DNA of 64,000 nt from Abelmoschus esculentus (GCA_035048815.1 JAUCBN010000012.1:754001-818000), one strand, 5' to 3'. Shown: positions 38,205 to 51,806, counted from the stretch's first letter. A program made the numbers and translations. The notes: generated from the letters alone by a model not told the origin.

Positions 38205-41040
38205 ATGATGGTGGCGGCTGCATTTTCTCGTCCTGGAACTCCTTCAAAGCTCACTGAATCAAGTACCAATCAGGAAGAAAAAACAAATTCGACTACAATT
38301 ATCAGGTCGATTCTCAAAGACAATGGCTCCACTGTTAAAAAGAAACCCAGAGGTAGACAGGTTCCTTCGCGGTATTTGTCTCCATCTCCTTCGCCTTCTT
38401 CAACAGCAGCAGCAACGACGACAGCCAAGATGCCGGCGAGGTTTCCTTCACCTCTTATTTCTCGTTCCACTAATACGGTTGCGGCGGCGGGAAACAAAAC
38501 AACGACGATATTTCCTTCTCCGCTTCCTAAGCGGTCTCAATCTGTGGACCGGAGGCGGCCCGGCGGTCAAGTATCGCAAGGAAACAATGTTGATTCCACG
38601 GAATTGTCAGCTGCTACCAAGATGTTAATCACTTCGTCGAGGAGCTTATCCGTTTCGTTTCAAGGTGAGGCCTTTTCGCTTCCGATTAGTAAGACGAAGT
38701 CCCAAGTGGGTTCCACTTTGACTAGGAAAGCAACTCCCGAGAGGCGTAGAGCTACTCCCGGGAGAGATCGTGGGGAGAACTCGAAACCTGTGGATCAGCA
38801 CCGCTGGCCTGCGAGAACCCCGCAAGGGAATTTGGGTTCGAATCCGATGTCGAGGAGTTTGGATTATTTTGGTGAAAGGAGCTTGCTTGGTGGATCTGAT
38901 GCAGTGCTGGTTAAGTCATTGCAGCAATCATTGATGCTTGATGAGAGTAGCAGGAGGATATCTTTTGAGGCAAATTGTGTAAATGAGGCTTCTTCTGTCT
39001 CTTGTGATCTCACTGCATCCGAGACTGATAGTGTGTCGTCCGGGAGCACTAATCCCGGAATGCAGGAATGTGGAGGAAATGGGATTCCTAAAGGGAGGAG
39101 TGGTTCCCGAAGTGTTCTTGCGTCAGCGAGGTTTTGGCAGGAAACGAATAGCCGGTTAAGGAGGTTGCAGGATCCGGGTTCACCTTTGTCTACGAATCCG
39201 GGGCCTAGAGTTGCTGCAATGTCTTCTCCGAGGACTATGGATTCTCCTATTAAGGGAGGTACAAGGCCTGCTTCTCCTATTAGGGGAGGTACAAGACCTG
39301 CTTCTCCTAGTAAACTTTGGGCATCTTCGGCTTCCTCTCCTTGGAGGGGACTAAGTCCTGCTCGGGTGAGAAATGCAGTTGGTGGTCAGATGATTGGTAG
39401 TTCTGTTGATACCCCTTCAATTCTTAGCTTTTCTGTTGATATTCGTAGAGGAAAAGTGAGGCAGGATCGAATTGCTGATGCACACACGTTGAGGCTCCTT
39501 CATAACCATTACTTGCAATGGAGATTTGCAAATGCAAGGGGAGAGGCCGTTTTCATGGTGCAGGAACTCCGTGCTGAGGTATGGTTATCCTCCTTGTCCA
39601 TCTTGTTGTGTTCCCTAGATGTTCAATTGTCTTGATCTGAGATATTTGACGAATGTTTCAATTTACTTCACTGTAATAGTTTGTCAAACAAGCTGAACCA
39701 ACTAGTTTATGATAAGCTTACTTAATACTTGTAGTGCATGCGACAGCGTAGTTTTTGCATAACTGTATCCTTTTAGAGAGCATAATGTAATATTATCCAA
39801 GATGACATCATATAATTTGTTTATGTGCTATAACTTCGTATAAGAATCACTGTCGGAAGAAAGTTGAGCTGCGCGGTTTTGCTGTATATAATAAACATGA
39901 ATGTCTAGGTTTTAAGGTTATCAAGATGTTGATGCAATAGTTAGTTTGACATAAAAGAGGAACTACTAGGGAAAAAGGTTAGTAAGTTTAGGCTTAACAT
40001 GATTCTCTCTGATAGTCCAGCATTTTCATGGCGAATGTTCCTTTTTGTTGTTGCAGAAGGATCTGTGGAATGCATGGGTAACAACATCAGAATTGCAGTA
40101 TTCTGTCACTCTGAAGAGGATCAAGTTGCTATTACTGAGGCAAAAATTGAAATTGACTTCCATCCTAAAGCGACAAGTAAGATTCAAAACTTTATTTCTG
40201 TTCATATTTCCATAAACAATTGCTTCAGTCTACCAATCTGCTCGTATTTTTACCTAAGAAACATGTTTTAGAACCCTTGGTTTTAAGCATGAATCTTCTC
40301 TTCTTTATGACTAAAACATGTTATGATTGATGAGTGTAGATATCTCATTTAGAAGCATGGTCCCTCCTCGACGGAGATCACACCAGCTCTTTGCTCGGAG
40401 CAATTGACGCTTTAAAGGCCAGTACGCTTCGTCTTCCGATTGTTGGGAAAGCAATAGTGAGTTCCTTCTTTGTTTTCTCGTTTTCCCTGCATTTCAACAT
40501 AAAATCTAATAATGATTTTAGCTCATGGACACCATTTCTTAAAATGTCGCTCTTCTTTCTCCTTCCTTTTTCTGTTGTCTCACTTAATAGGTAGATATCC
40601 AGAACCTGACGGATGCTGTCAGTTCAGCAGTCAATGTGATGCACACAATGGCATCGTCAGTATGCTCACTGTCATCAAAGGTTAAATTCATTAATAAAAC
40701 TTGAGGACGCTAGAGATAAAAAAAATCCACCTAATTAAGAGTACCATTTGTCCTTTACAGGTGAAGGAGATGAATTCTTTGGTTAATGAGCTTGCGAGTG
40801 TGGCCGCAAACGAAAGAGTTTTGCTCGAACAATGTAAAGATCATTTGTCCATGTTAGCTACCATTCAGGTAAAATACAGCATTTCGTTTTACGTTTCGAG
40901 TGATTCTCTGCTTCGTCTACTTATGTTACTTTTTCATTAAGGTCAATGACTGTAGCTTGAGGTCGCATATACTACAACTAAATCATGTACCCACTACCGG
41001 CTGCCTGACAACACACATCTAGAACTGATCTTTATTTGAC
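38205..41040 (+). CDS. QWRF motif-containing protein (AUG8/SCO3 family)
   Basis: Microtubule-associated family (DUF566) that includes augmin subunit AUG8, SCO3 and ENDOSPERM DEFECTIVE 1; members act in microtubule organisation and organ growth. Six exons, 38205-39578, 40057-40176, 40340-40456, 40591-40680, 40761-40868 and 40942-41040, give 635 residues. The N-terminal 430 are Ser/Pro/Arg-rich and disordered (RGRQVPSRYLSPSPSPSS), a basic microtubule-binding type of region. The signature QWRF follows in HNHYLQWRFANAR, then a helical C-terminal domain (KDLWNAWVTTSELQ, VKEMNSLVNELASVAANE). ATG 38205 is used because an apparent upstream extension begins with TTG, not ATG. The last exon is least certain: an AG acceptor at 40940-40941 is assumed. 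Residues around 350-370 contain a 30-bp tandem duplication (SPIKGGTRPA, SPIRGGTRPA). Confidence 0.88.
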
Positions 41041-41642
41041 TACTCACCCTAATGCTAACAAACATTACCACCCAAGCTCGTGTTTTTCCGATGGGTGGAG
41101 GCGGCACTGGACAAATTACAAGCAGATTGAATATAGATAAGGTTCGACTTCTCGTTTTTTCGACCTTTTTGCATCCAGTTATTGACATCTATGATCACAC
41201 ATTTTTTAATATCTGAAGACAGAAAGCATTGTATATGTATATATATATATATATGTAAGTTCATCTGATAACCAAGTTGTCATAGCATTTCTTGGCCTGC
41301 CTTGATTAATCATCTATGTATGATCTTGTTGCTGCTTGTTCAATCATAAAATGTCCCCATTTCCATTTTTCTCCATATTCATTGAACTACGTTCACGTTG
41401 ATGTTGTGTAATTGTAAACCAAGATTGAGTACATGTAATCGAATCGAACGAACCTTCTTGTTCAAGTCTTCTATTATTATTTTTGAGATTCGATTTATTG
41501 GTCGATTAATTCGGATCGATACTGCAGTCCGTAAAGGTTCAATCATAAGACAACTCCCCTACAGAAACTAGAAAGTATTATGAGTAGACGACCAAAGTAG
41601 TCAGCGACAACTCACGTTTAAGTTGCGGCGCATGGGGAGAGC
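41041..41642. other. Convergent spacer between QWRF and LBD genes
   Basis: Likely the 3' UTRs of both genes. A short AT microsatellite lies near 41238-41256. No additional gene. Confidence 0.55.
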
Positions 41643-42382
41643 TTAAACCCCCGCGCCTACTACTAACATGGGCTGTCCTCCTCTGCCACCGCCGTCGACA
41701 TCATCGGAACTACTTCCCAATGTCGTCGTTTCGGACTTTTCTGACGATGTAGATTCTCTCCTCCTCTTCACCGCTCTATCGTGTCCGATCATCAAGCAGA
41801 GATCAAGATCGGTCGCTTTACGTTTGACAACGTTATCAAACCCATTCCTTTCTACGAAATCTCCCATTCTCGACTGAGACTTACCGCAGTCGTCACCAAC
41901 ACCCACCGTTTCTGCGACATCCTCAAAGTCCGACGATCCAAAAACCCCGACGAGTAGTTCTGGCTGTGGCTGCAAGGTTCCGCCTCGGAGCACCGTTTGC
42001 ACCGCCGAAAGGCAAGCGTTCCAATTCCCTGTCCAGAGCAACCCCACAGCTCCACTCACGGGATTCACCGCCCGCCCCACTGCCTCAAACAAAAGCGACT
42101 GAAACAAAGCTGTAAACCCAGACATCAGTCAGAAACAAAAAACTGAACCCTCTCCCCCAAACAAAAAAAAAAACATTAGTATAGAATGATATAATCACCA
42201 GATCTTTGAGGCGATGCGACGGAGGAGAGGAAGGACATAAGGCCGGCGCGGCCGAAGAACTTGGCGACGAAAATGGTGGCGTGTGCTTTTGCTGGAGGAT
42301 TGTCTATGCATTGCAAGCTTTGTCTAAGCACGCAATTTTCACTGCACCCTTTTCGTAGAACTCTGCAGCCATTGCAACTCAT
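41643..42382 (-). CDS. Class II LOB-domain transcription factor (LBD40/41/42-like)
   Basis: Plant-specific DNA-binding transcription factor. Two exons, 42382-42199 and 42109-41643, give 216 residues. The LOB domain starts at residue 2 with the zinc-binding C block [18 protein letters not shown]. It continues through the Gly-Ala-Ser region ([15 protein letters not shown] and [17 protein letters not shown]). The leucine-zipper coiled coil typical of class I is absent, so it is class II, as in LBD37-42. The C-terminus is Ser/Asp-rich with a basic patch (RAVKRRRES) that may be nuclear targeting. The intron sits at the usual position within the LOB domain. Class II members act in nitrogen/anthocyanin or hypoxia responses; which applies here is not readable. 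Confidence 0.92.
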
Positions 42383-44643
42383 TTTCAGAGACCTTTCAGC
42401 ATAACAAGAACAGGAACAAAGAACAAGAGGAACTGCCTGATTTGTTATCGGTGGGAAAGGAATACTTGAAGCCCAGGAACAAATGGACTGGTAACCAGGG
42501 AAATATATAGAGACAGAAGTGCTTGTGGAGAAATGTGGGTGAAAATTTGATGGGTTGAATTTTATTTTGCTCCCTGAGATCCTTCGACTTATACAATTTG
42601 GTCCCTATTTTTCTTTTGGAGAATTTAGTTATAAATCAACACATGGTCAAAATTAGGAAGATAACAAGGTTTTTGACATTAAAATGTTAAAATCATGAGA
42701 AAAACTTTAATACATATTTCGTGTAAATTTATGTTTGTCAAATTTACGAGTTATAAGTTTAATTTTTGATTTAAGTTTTAGAAATTCAGGTTATCATATT
42801 TAAAATTTAAGGTTTAAGGTTAGAGTTTAGAGTTTAATATTTAAGGTATATAATTTATGATAGGATTTTAAACTCTTGCAAAAATTTATAGTTCAATTTT
42901 GGCCTTATAAATAAATTTTAGCTTTGTCCATGGTTACATGTTTAAATTAAAAAAATGGTTAACAATGTTAATGATTATACTTTAATTTCTAAATTAGATA
43001 ATAGATGGACTAAATTTTAAAATCTAAAGAGCACAAGGACTGATGGTAGAATGAGACCAAAGTTGATGATAGTGGATGTGGTTAGTAACCATAGTTTACT
43101 TTTTTATATTGGATAGTTAACCATGGTTAAATTTGGAATATTGGAAATAATGATGCAAATTTTGGTGGGGTTTGGGTTTCCAAGGAAATGGTTGATAGAG
43201 GCGGCTCCGGGTCTCCGCGAAGGGGAAAGATGGGGAGAGGTAGAAGGCAAGCTGGCAGAGCCGTTAGTTCCTGTGACGTGGATGTCTAGGACCGTAGAAT
43301 CTTTACTCTTTTTTTCAATTGTCGATGTTTTTTCTTGGAATCTCATAAAATTTATAGGACAAATTTATTACGTGTATTAAATACCATTAAATATTATATA
43401 ATATTATTAAATTAATTATTGTAAATTAAAAAATTTAAAGATTTAATATATAATTAATAATTATATATTATTTTTTTATTAATTATTTTTTGAGCTTTTG
43501 AAATTTTTAATTCTTATTAATTAATTTAATAATATTTAACGATATTTAATATTAGTGGTGTTTAATGGCATTTGACGTTCATTATAAAATTTTTTAAATA
43601 GATAACATTTTTAATACAATATTTAAAATTAAATATTATTTAACATTTATATAAGAAATAATTACAATTAAATACAAATAAGATAACATTAAAATTATAC
43701 GAATTATTACATGGAAAACAGTAAAGAAGTTCAGATTGAGTTAATGTTATCGGAGTTATTATTTATGGTTATGTTAGTTATAGTAAACTGTTGTTTATTA
43801 ATCATATCAATAGTAATTAGTTTTTATTTGATTTTTAATGAATACTTGTTTATTTATATTAACGTATAGACGGATATTAAAAAATTAAAATTTTTAATTT
43901 TTAATTAACGATTATTTAGTTTTTATTTAATAGATAAAAGAAAAATTATCATATACCTTGTTTAAAAAAAAACCTTAAACCTAAATGGAAGAAAAAAAAT
44001 GCATATGATAATTTGAATAGATTAACATAACCCTTCGGTCATGATGGCATCTTTATCCAATTCTTTTTTTTTTTTTTTTTTTGGGGAGGGAGAGTGGATC
44101 AGTAAAAAATATATTATAAATCAAACAAGTATGTCTCACTCAATGGCCATGGTGCCATTCAAAATTTTATGTTAGACATAAATAAATTTCGATAGACATA
44201 AATTATAAATTAAAAGTTTGGTTTCATAAATAATGTTCAACCAAATTATTATAAGTTCATATAACACAAAAATTAAAATTTTAATATTCAAAAAGCACAC
44301 ATAAAAATAAACCAAATTTAAAATTAAACATGCAATTTACACAAAATACAAGACTAAATTATACCTTAGGGAAAGGATACCTCACATACCTGAATAAGTA
44401 CTACAGACATTTAAAAACAATGCTCACTTCACATTTTTCAATAGGAAGTGGAAAAAAAGACGGTATTAGAGCATAGTTTTAACAAATTCACAAGGTATGT
44501 GAATACACTCTAGCTTAATGATTAATCACACACAAAAAATATATTCTAGTTTTATAGTTTAGACCATTTACTAAAGCATTACGAAGTGTAACATTTTCAC
44601 ACATCTTGACTCTCATAGAAGATACAAAGACACTTAATCAGAC
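42383..44643. other. Intergenic region between LBD and BUB3
   Basis: LBD promoter side (42383 to about 42600), AT-rich sequence, a small foldback MITE (about 43345-43600) and a poly-T run (44064-44082). An open frame on both strands near 43104-43380 lies in a GC-richer patch but shows no recognisable family. No gene is supported. Confidence 0.5.
43345..43600. mobile_element. Small foldback MITE related to the 48.7-50.8 kb element
   Basis: About 255 bp of inverted-repeat sequence. The left half (ATTATTAAATTAATTA, then TTAATATATAATTAATAAT) pairs with the right half. Its reverse-complemented right end (AATGAACGTCAAATGCC, then ATTAAACACCACTAA) matches the outer ends of the large element (GAGCGTCGAACACC). 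Exact termini and target duplication were not resolved; ATAAAATTT occurs near both ends. Confidence 0.6.
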
Positions 44644-46966
44644 CTACGCAGGAGGGTTGGGATATACCTTTGGTTTTGGCTTGACTTCAATTTCATTCAC
44701 GTTACGGACAAAGATGGCATCCGGTTCATGCCTGCATTACCAAAGGATGCGAAGTTAGAGCTTGAGCATGTCCATTAATACTGTACACATTTTGAAGTTG
44801 GGAGGAATCTTACGGTATATCTCCTTCTTCGAATGTGTAACTCGACGCCACAGCCAACAGTCGCCCATCTCTGCTGAATGAAAGAGCAGCAATGCTTGTT
44901 GGGTACTTTGAGTACTGCAAAAGATCGTTTTAACAGGGGTTGTAAAATATCAGGGTTTTTTAACTGTAAAATGAAATTGCAATTCAATCGAATCTTTTAC
45001 CTGATACAGCCTCTTCTTGTTGTTTCCATCCCACGTATTAACAAAACCATCACAACCTCCAGTTGCAAATGTACCATATCTTCAGGATTCAATGACAGAG
45101 CATATATCAGAAATGATTTGAGTTTGTTGAAGATTTTGGCAGTATATAATATCCTAGTTACAAACACAGAAGCCAGATTTCTCTGAATGACAATGCTACA
45201 TTGTGATCAATGGCATTCCATTCGACATAATGTTAAAAATTTAAAATAATATCCAGCTTAACGGATGCTACTTGAGTTTCAGCCTCATCAGTTTATCATA
45301 AATAACTGAAGACTTTTTCAGAAACTTACACAGGATGGAATGCAATGGCATTTACTGGATACACAATGTCCTTTCCAGCCTCAGATTTCCGATGGCACTT
45401 GAAGGAATACCTACCAAATATTCGTTGATAAAAGCAAACCGATAAAGGTAAAACAAGATCAGATCAAGAACAGTTCCCACAGTTTATATCTATTCACATG
45501 CCGGTATGTAACTCATGATATAGTGCTAAAACAAAAACATTAACCCTTACTTTTTGGCTTGACTGGCCTCTGAGAGATCAAAAAACTCCATTGCAACTCG
45601 CCCTTCAACCGAACTAAGAGCATATCCTGTACAAATCGTGTAATATTCATTTAAATGCATGTATAATATGAGCCTTCCATTAAATGAGTATTTTTATTTC
45701 CCTGTAAAAGCTTGCAAAACATTTAGACGTTTAAAACATTACCTGTTCCATTTGGATAGCATCTCACACATCTAGTTTGGTATTTCAATGCAGATTCCCT
45801 TTGCTGTTCAGGTTTAGACATGTTGCGTAAGTCATAAACATTTACATGTCTTCCAGCAGTTGCCACAACAACACGATTTCCGACCAGAGATAACGAATAA
45901 ACACACTCGGGTTGTTGGTATGTGCCGACAAGTGTGCGCTCTTCCCCACTTGCACCTCTTGGATCCCAGCATTTCAGTGTCTTGTCCCAACTGCCTGTGA
46001 TCACTTGTCCTATAACAACAGATTAAACACCAAGGATTCAAACATTTTCTTACATAAAACAAAGGCTCATGCTCGACACTCGTACGTTGTAGGTTGCCTA
46101 GAAGGGATAGTCTTGTCTAATCTTCAAAATCTAAATCATAAAGGATAAGTCTCACTGAAACTTGTGACTATGGAATCAACAATCATCTTTTGCTGAAAAC
46201 TATCTCCATCATACCTGTTCATTTATTATTCAGTTAAATCAAATGTGAATTAATCAAGAATTCACATTTAAAATAAATTGACTCAGAGTCTATACTCTAC
46301 ATGCAGGTAGAGAAAATCTCACTTTGAAAGGCAAAATCAAAGACATTAGACAAATCGTTCTGAAATCAGCTTTAGAAATCCTAGAAATTAAGTCAACAGA
46401 GATGATTTGAATTTTTAACCAACCTGTTGCATAAGAATACTCTATACAACGCACAGGAGCATCATGACTACCTAAAACATCTTCCTTTCCATGGCCGAAC
46501 ATTATCCTACAAAATTAACAGCTCAAAATTAAGCTTGATTCTAAATTCTTTTCTCTAAGCTTTCTCGAGAATCAACCAGAAAAAAAATATTGCAAAAAAA
46601 AAAAAATCCAATTAACTAACCTCCTAACTTCATTATCAGCACTAGCACTGAACCCGGCTGAATCATCGTGGAAGCAGCAATCAAGTACCGGTCCACCGTG
46701 CATGAACTCTCCTCGCAATATGTCCGCGCTCGCATCATACAATCTCACAGTCTAAGATTAAAAAAAGACAAAAAAAACAATGTTCACTGAAAAATCAAAA
46801 GGAAACTTATAATTTTAAAGATATTTGATGTTCGAGAAAGCACCTTATCCCATGAGGAGACGAGTAGGTTATCACTGTGATTGGAGAATCGAAGGTTCGA
46901 GATGCCGTCCGTTGGAGGATTAGAGAGCTCCCGCCCTGGTACCGGCGGCAAAAGGACAGATGTCAT
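44644..46966 (-). CDS. BUB3: Mitotic checkpoint WD40 protein BUB3
   Basis: Kinetochore/spindle-assembly-checkpoint WD40 propeller; plant BUB3 also binds MAP65 at the phragmoplast. Nine exons: 46966-46844, 46751-46621, 46506-46424, 46009-45743, 45626-45551, 45410-45330, 45079-45001, 44914-44814 and 44731-44644. They give 342 residues, matching the family length. Recognisable blades are [46 protein letters not shown] and [13 protein letters not shown]. The GLEBS-binding face typical of BUB3 is expected but not separately verifiable. It ends [13 protein letters not shown]. The start is the ATG before [14 protein letters not shown], although the frame is open farther upstream. All splice junctions are GT-AG and phase-consistent. 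No damage is seen. Confidence 0.94.
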
Positions 46967-48734
46967 CGCTTGATTGGTTGTTGGAGATATTAAAGGACTA
47001 ACGGTGAGAGCGAAGGAATGATTTACTGAGTGGCGATACAAAGAGAGGGAAAGATATTTGAAATTTTCGACAATTTGGCGAATGGCAGAGATAAATAAAC
47101 AAACATATAATTTTTGAATTCAAATTTAGTCGGGAGTTTTCTTTACCCAAAAAGCTCATCCTTTACAAAATAATTACATCAATGCCATTTATACTCTTTG
47201 GGCCTAGTTGTCAGATTGGGTTCTTGAACGGCCTTGCAAGACGAATTAATATCCGAAATATTAATTATTATTTGCATGACATTCAAGACAGCAAAAAATC
47301 ACATTAAAATTTTAAAATAGATGTTGAATTTTTTAATCTAAAACCTTCCTACTATATTTTGGATTTGAAATTGAACATTTAACTTTATTTAAAAATAAAA
47401 ATAAATCATCAAATTCAATCGCATAAAATTTATAAGTATTATGGACTCTTATTATATACAGGGTTGGTTTAAAAATTTTGAGACCCTATACAATTTATTA
47501 AAATAAATTTTCTATTTTATAATAAGTAAGATATATAAGTTTATTTAAAAAAATATTTTAATAAAAAATTTATTAAATTATTTTATTGAACAATAAAAAA
47601 TTAAATATTAAACATAAAAAAATAATATTTTCAGTTTTCATCTAAAAATAATATTTTTTTATATTTTAAATCGTAGATAATTATTATATATATACACGCA
47701 TATAATTATATATAGTATAAATATTTAATTTATTATTTTTTTTACTTTTAGTGTGTTTTTTATTTTAAAAAAAATATGATTGTTTTTATTACACTTATTT
47801 AAAACCGCACTCAAAATTTTATAAAGGAAATTGTTTGAATAAAAGTCATGTTAAACAACAAAGCATATCATGATATTTTATTTGTCATACAAATTCTATA
47901 AGAAATTACACAACACGTGGTATTAAACTAACATATTATTACGTTTATCTGTAATTTGCATATTTTATTGATTATTTAAGCACTAAGAACTGATGATTAG
48001 GGAGATAAGATTGATATTATATTAAGGTAATTATGCAAATGATTAAATTAATTGCCCTGTGGAGACAGAGGTTTAAGACGCATATTTAAAAAGCCCGCAT
48101 GGATCCCGCAGGCAGGAAATGAATAAAGAAATAAAAATAAAGGCCAAATTTTGAATTTCATCCCTTTACTTTATGAAAATTAAGAAGTTAGTTCAATAAG
48201 ATAACACTATTAAATGTGGGGTAAAATTAGGGCCTTGCAGGCGTATTTCGTTATTATTTTAAAGTCAATTTATTAAAGGACACTAAATTTTTTATCATTC
48301 AGCCATATATGTCATATGATTATTTTCTCAAATTTATTTATTTTTTATTTTTTAAAAAATAAAAATATTATTAACTTTTTCAAAAAAATCTATAAATTCC
48401 CCAGTCCCATCCCACTTGTGACCATGTTTAATTCGTTGTTCGTAATTTATTTCATTTGTTCATTGATTTTTGACGACGTAAGATTAAGATTATTAACTGT
48501 GGGAGTTCAATAAAAAAGACCTAAATAATTGTGATTGAATCGGTGATCGGAAGAAAAATTTAAGAATATAGATTAGAGATTTGAGAATTTTTATAAATTT
48601 AAGATAATTTTTATAAAAAAACTTTGTTTGTTAAAAAAATTAAATGACTATAAATTAAAATAGTACATACCTTTGTCCTAAACATGAAAGTTAGCAAGTC
48701 ATAAGTTTATATCTAAAGAATTAATAAAAATATA
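46967..48734. other. BUB3 upstream region and AT-rich spacer
   Basis: BUB3 promoter/5' UTR to about 47110, then strongly AT-rich sequence with no gene. A short plus-strand frame at 48316-48513 is low complexity and rejected. It ends with TAAAAATATA (48725-48734), the left target copy of the following element. Confidence 0.55.
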
Positions 48735-50798
48735 GATGAGTCTACCACATGCGTCGAACACCGCTGAACACCACTAACGCTGAACATTGTTGAACACTAT
48801 TAAACTAATTAATAAAAATTAAAAAATTAAAGGACTTAATGTATAATTAATAATTATTTAAAACAAAATTTTAATTAAATTATTTTTTATAGGAAGAATT
48901 ACACGGGTAATCATTCAACTATCATCATTTTTTTTGTTGGTCATCCAACAAAATTTTTAGTGATAACCGTCACTAACATTTTATTTTATTCTTATTTTGA
49001 TCATCTTCCATTATATATTTAACGAAAATTATAAAATGGCATGATTTAATAATAATTTTAGTTTCTAAAATTATTATACTATATCAATTTAATCCTAATA
49101 GAAAATAAATCATCAAATATTTGAATTAAACCCTAAATTTTTCATGTCTTTTCTTTTTCCTTTACAACACTACTCTTAAAATTAATTAACCAACTCACTT
49201 TTTATTTCTTTTTTTTTGTGTGTCTTTGGGCAATTTATTAAGTTTTAAATTATAAAACACCATTTTAATTTTATGATTTGTTTTTTTAAATCTAATTTAA
49301 CTTTTTCGATTCTTTAAGTTACTCGTATACATTATTTTTTGAGTTAAATTTGTATAAATATTTTTACATTTAACATATAAATATTAAAATAAAGCAATGT
49401 TAATTGAAAAATTATTCCTGCAATTCAACGATTTTTTAAACGTTTGTTCTAATTCAATCAAATTTATTGTACACAAAATTATTGTTTTTTTAATACTAAA
49501 CTTACAAAACAATAATTGAATATCAGTTTCTTCTTAATTTTAACCAAAGTTCAACTCATAACTATTTTTCTATTAAAAATTAGTTTTTAAAAAATACATT
49601 TCCGAACATAATTTTAAATTTATTAAATATTTTAATTAAATTATATTAGTTACAGGGATTGAATAGTAAAAAATCAAATAATTTTTAGATAAATAAACCA
49701 AACAGTTTATTCATGTGATTATTGCATAATTTATATTTTCACTTTATTTAATGAATATCTATAAGATTATGACCGATTACTATGTTTCAATTTTACATAT
49801 TATATGAATTAAAACCTACACACAAACAATATACAACTTAGAAAAAATATTTTTAAAAAACATTACATAACAACATAATAATATTGTAAAAACAAATAAT
49901 ATTATTGGTATTGTTTAAACTATTAAACCACATAAAATGTACTTATAGCTATACTAAACCCTGAATTTGTGATTAAAAAACTCATTTATTTTAATTTTTT
50001 TCACACACAATTAAAAAATAAATTTAATGTAGATCAGTATAACTCGTTATTTCTTAAACAACTTAAAACAATTAAAATATAAAATTAATAGAGTTTTGTT
50101 ATGGTTTCTCTTCATTGTATGGGTAAAACCAGAAAGCTAAATATAAGATTTTGTTATGATTTTTATCTTTTATTATCTTTATTTTTGTTAACTAATTGTT
50201 TCAAAGAAGCTCGCTGGCAATTGATGGAGAGAAAGAAATGTGATTGTTGTGTTTTAAATTTAAAGAAAAGAAACTGAAATAACAAAACCTTGATAAAGAG
50301 TTGAACATAACAAAAAAGGAAAAATATAGAGTGATTGAAAGATGTGAAAGGAAACTATTTTCGGGGATAAGTATTGTTTGTATTATTATGCGGGTTTATA
50401 TAAAAATATAAGAACTTATTTGATAAATTTTTTAATAAGATTAAATTAATATAATATCATAAATTTAGGGATTAAAGTTATTATTAAACTATGTCATGGT
50501 ACAATCTTATTAAACATTTAATGTTTGATGACCAAAATAATAATAAAATAAAATATTAGTGATAATTTTGATAAAAAAATAATTGAGTGACCAAAACAAA
50601 AAAATGTGACAATTGAGTGACCACCCTTATATTTATCTCAATAAAAAATAAATTAATTAAAATTTTATTTTAAATAATTATTAATTATATGTTGAGTCCT
50701 TAGAGTTTTTAATCTTTATTAATTAGTTTAACAGTGTTCAGCAGTGTCCATCATTAATAGTGTTCAACGGTGTTCGACGCTCGTTGTAGAATTTTCCT
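48735..50798. mobile_element. 2.06-kb long-TIR (Mutator-like/foldback) element, apparently nested
   Basis: Left and right arms are inverted copies over about 450 bp. Outer ends carry GCGTCGAACACCGCTGAACA and, inverted from the right, GCGTCGAACACCGTTGAACA. The 10-mer TAAAAATATA flanks both sides (48725-48734, 50799-50808), a length typical of MULE target duplications. The outer 150 bp or so on each side matches the small solo MITE at 43.3 kb. This suggests a second foldback element (about 48891-50640) landed at the centre of a small palindromic MITE. The interior has no coding potential. Confidence 0.75.
48891..50640. mobile_element. Inner foldback element
   Basis: The inner left arm (AATCATTCAACTATC, then AACATTTTATTTTATT) and the inner right arm inverted (GGTCACTCAATTGTC, then AATATTTTATTTTATT) continue the inverted repeat for about 290 bp. 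The 1.1-kb core is AT-rich and non-coding. The boundaries are inferred from where similarity to the 43.3-kb solo MITE stops. No separate target duplication could be resolved because the host site is itself palindromic. Confidence 0.5.
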
Positions 50799-51806
50799 AA
50801 AAATATATAATATTCCAACAGTTTATATACACCAAATTAGGAAAATAAAACATCAGTTTAAGTTCACTTCTTTACCAATAATTACAACAACATTCAGTTT
50901 TCATAACGTACAATGATCACATTTTGATAAATTAAACTAGAGAGACTAATTCCTCATTTTTTGAAAAGTATAGGGATTGAAATCACAATTAAATAAAAAT
51001 TAGGAAAAAACAAAATTTCTATAATAATTATAATGATGTAAGAAGAACAAAATCAGATTTTATGAATTTCCAAAATAATTGCAAGTCTGCTGAGATTTTA
51101 TTCCTTTACCCCTTTAATTTTATGAATTTTACACATATTTATTTCGATCCAACCCTGCAAAACAGATCGTGCAATGGCCGGCATTATTTCCACCATTAAA
51201 ATATTTGATTATTATTAAAAAAATACAATTCATATGTTTAATTAGGAGGAAACGCTTATTTTATTTTTATTCCTTTTAAATAAATAAAAAATAAAAGGAT
51301 AAGCCGCTGGAATCTTTGGTATGAATATGGGAAGACCTTAGGGAAATTTAAAAATATTATTCAGTGAAAATAATATATTTTTAATTATATTAACTTTAAT
51401 AATATCGATATCAATCGAATTATTATTTTCGATCAACGGCTCAGATCAATTTTAATTTTATTATATGAAAAATAATAGATATGATATATTGATGTATGAA
51501 TAAATACATAGATTTGAGAATATATGAATAGATTTATTGGTAGAAAGAGATTTTTTGTTTTTAACCTACATTTATTTTAGATTAGATTCTATTTAGATTT
51601 GAATTTTTCTTTAAATAATTAAGGATAAATGTTGTTTTTCAATAATTTTAGTAATTGATAAAGTATTTATTGAAAGTTTTTTTGTCTTAAAAAAAAAAAT
51701 TGGAAAATTCTTTATGCACATGGGGTAAAAGCAACAATCTTAATCTTTAAAAAATCACTATTTTTAATATTTTTTTATATTCATTGTTTCTAGCTCTACC
51801 GTAGAG

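Noticed and set aside
43104..43380. Open frames on both strands near 43.2 kb
   Set aside because: Neither translation shows a recognisable domain, and a MITE begins at the edge.
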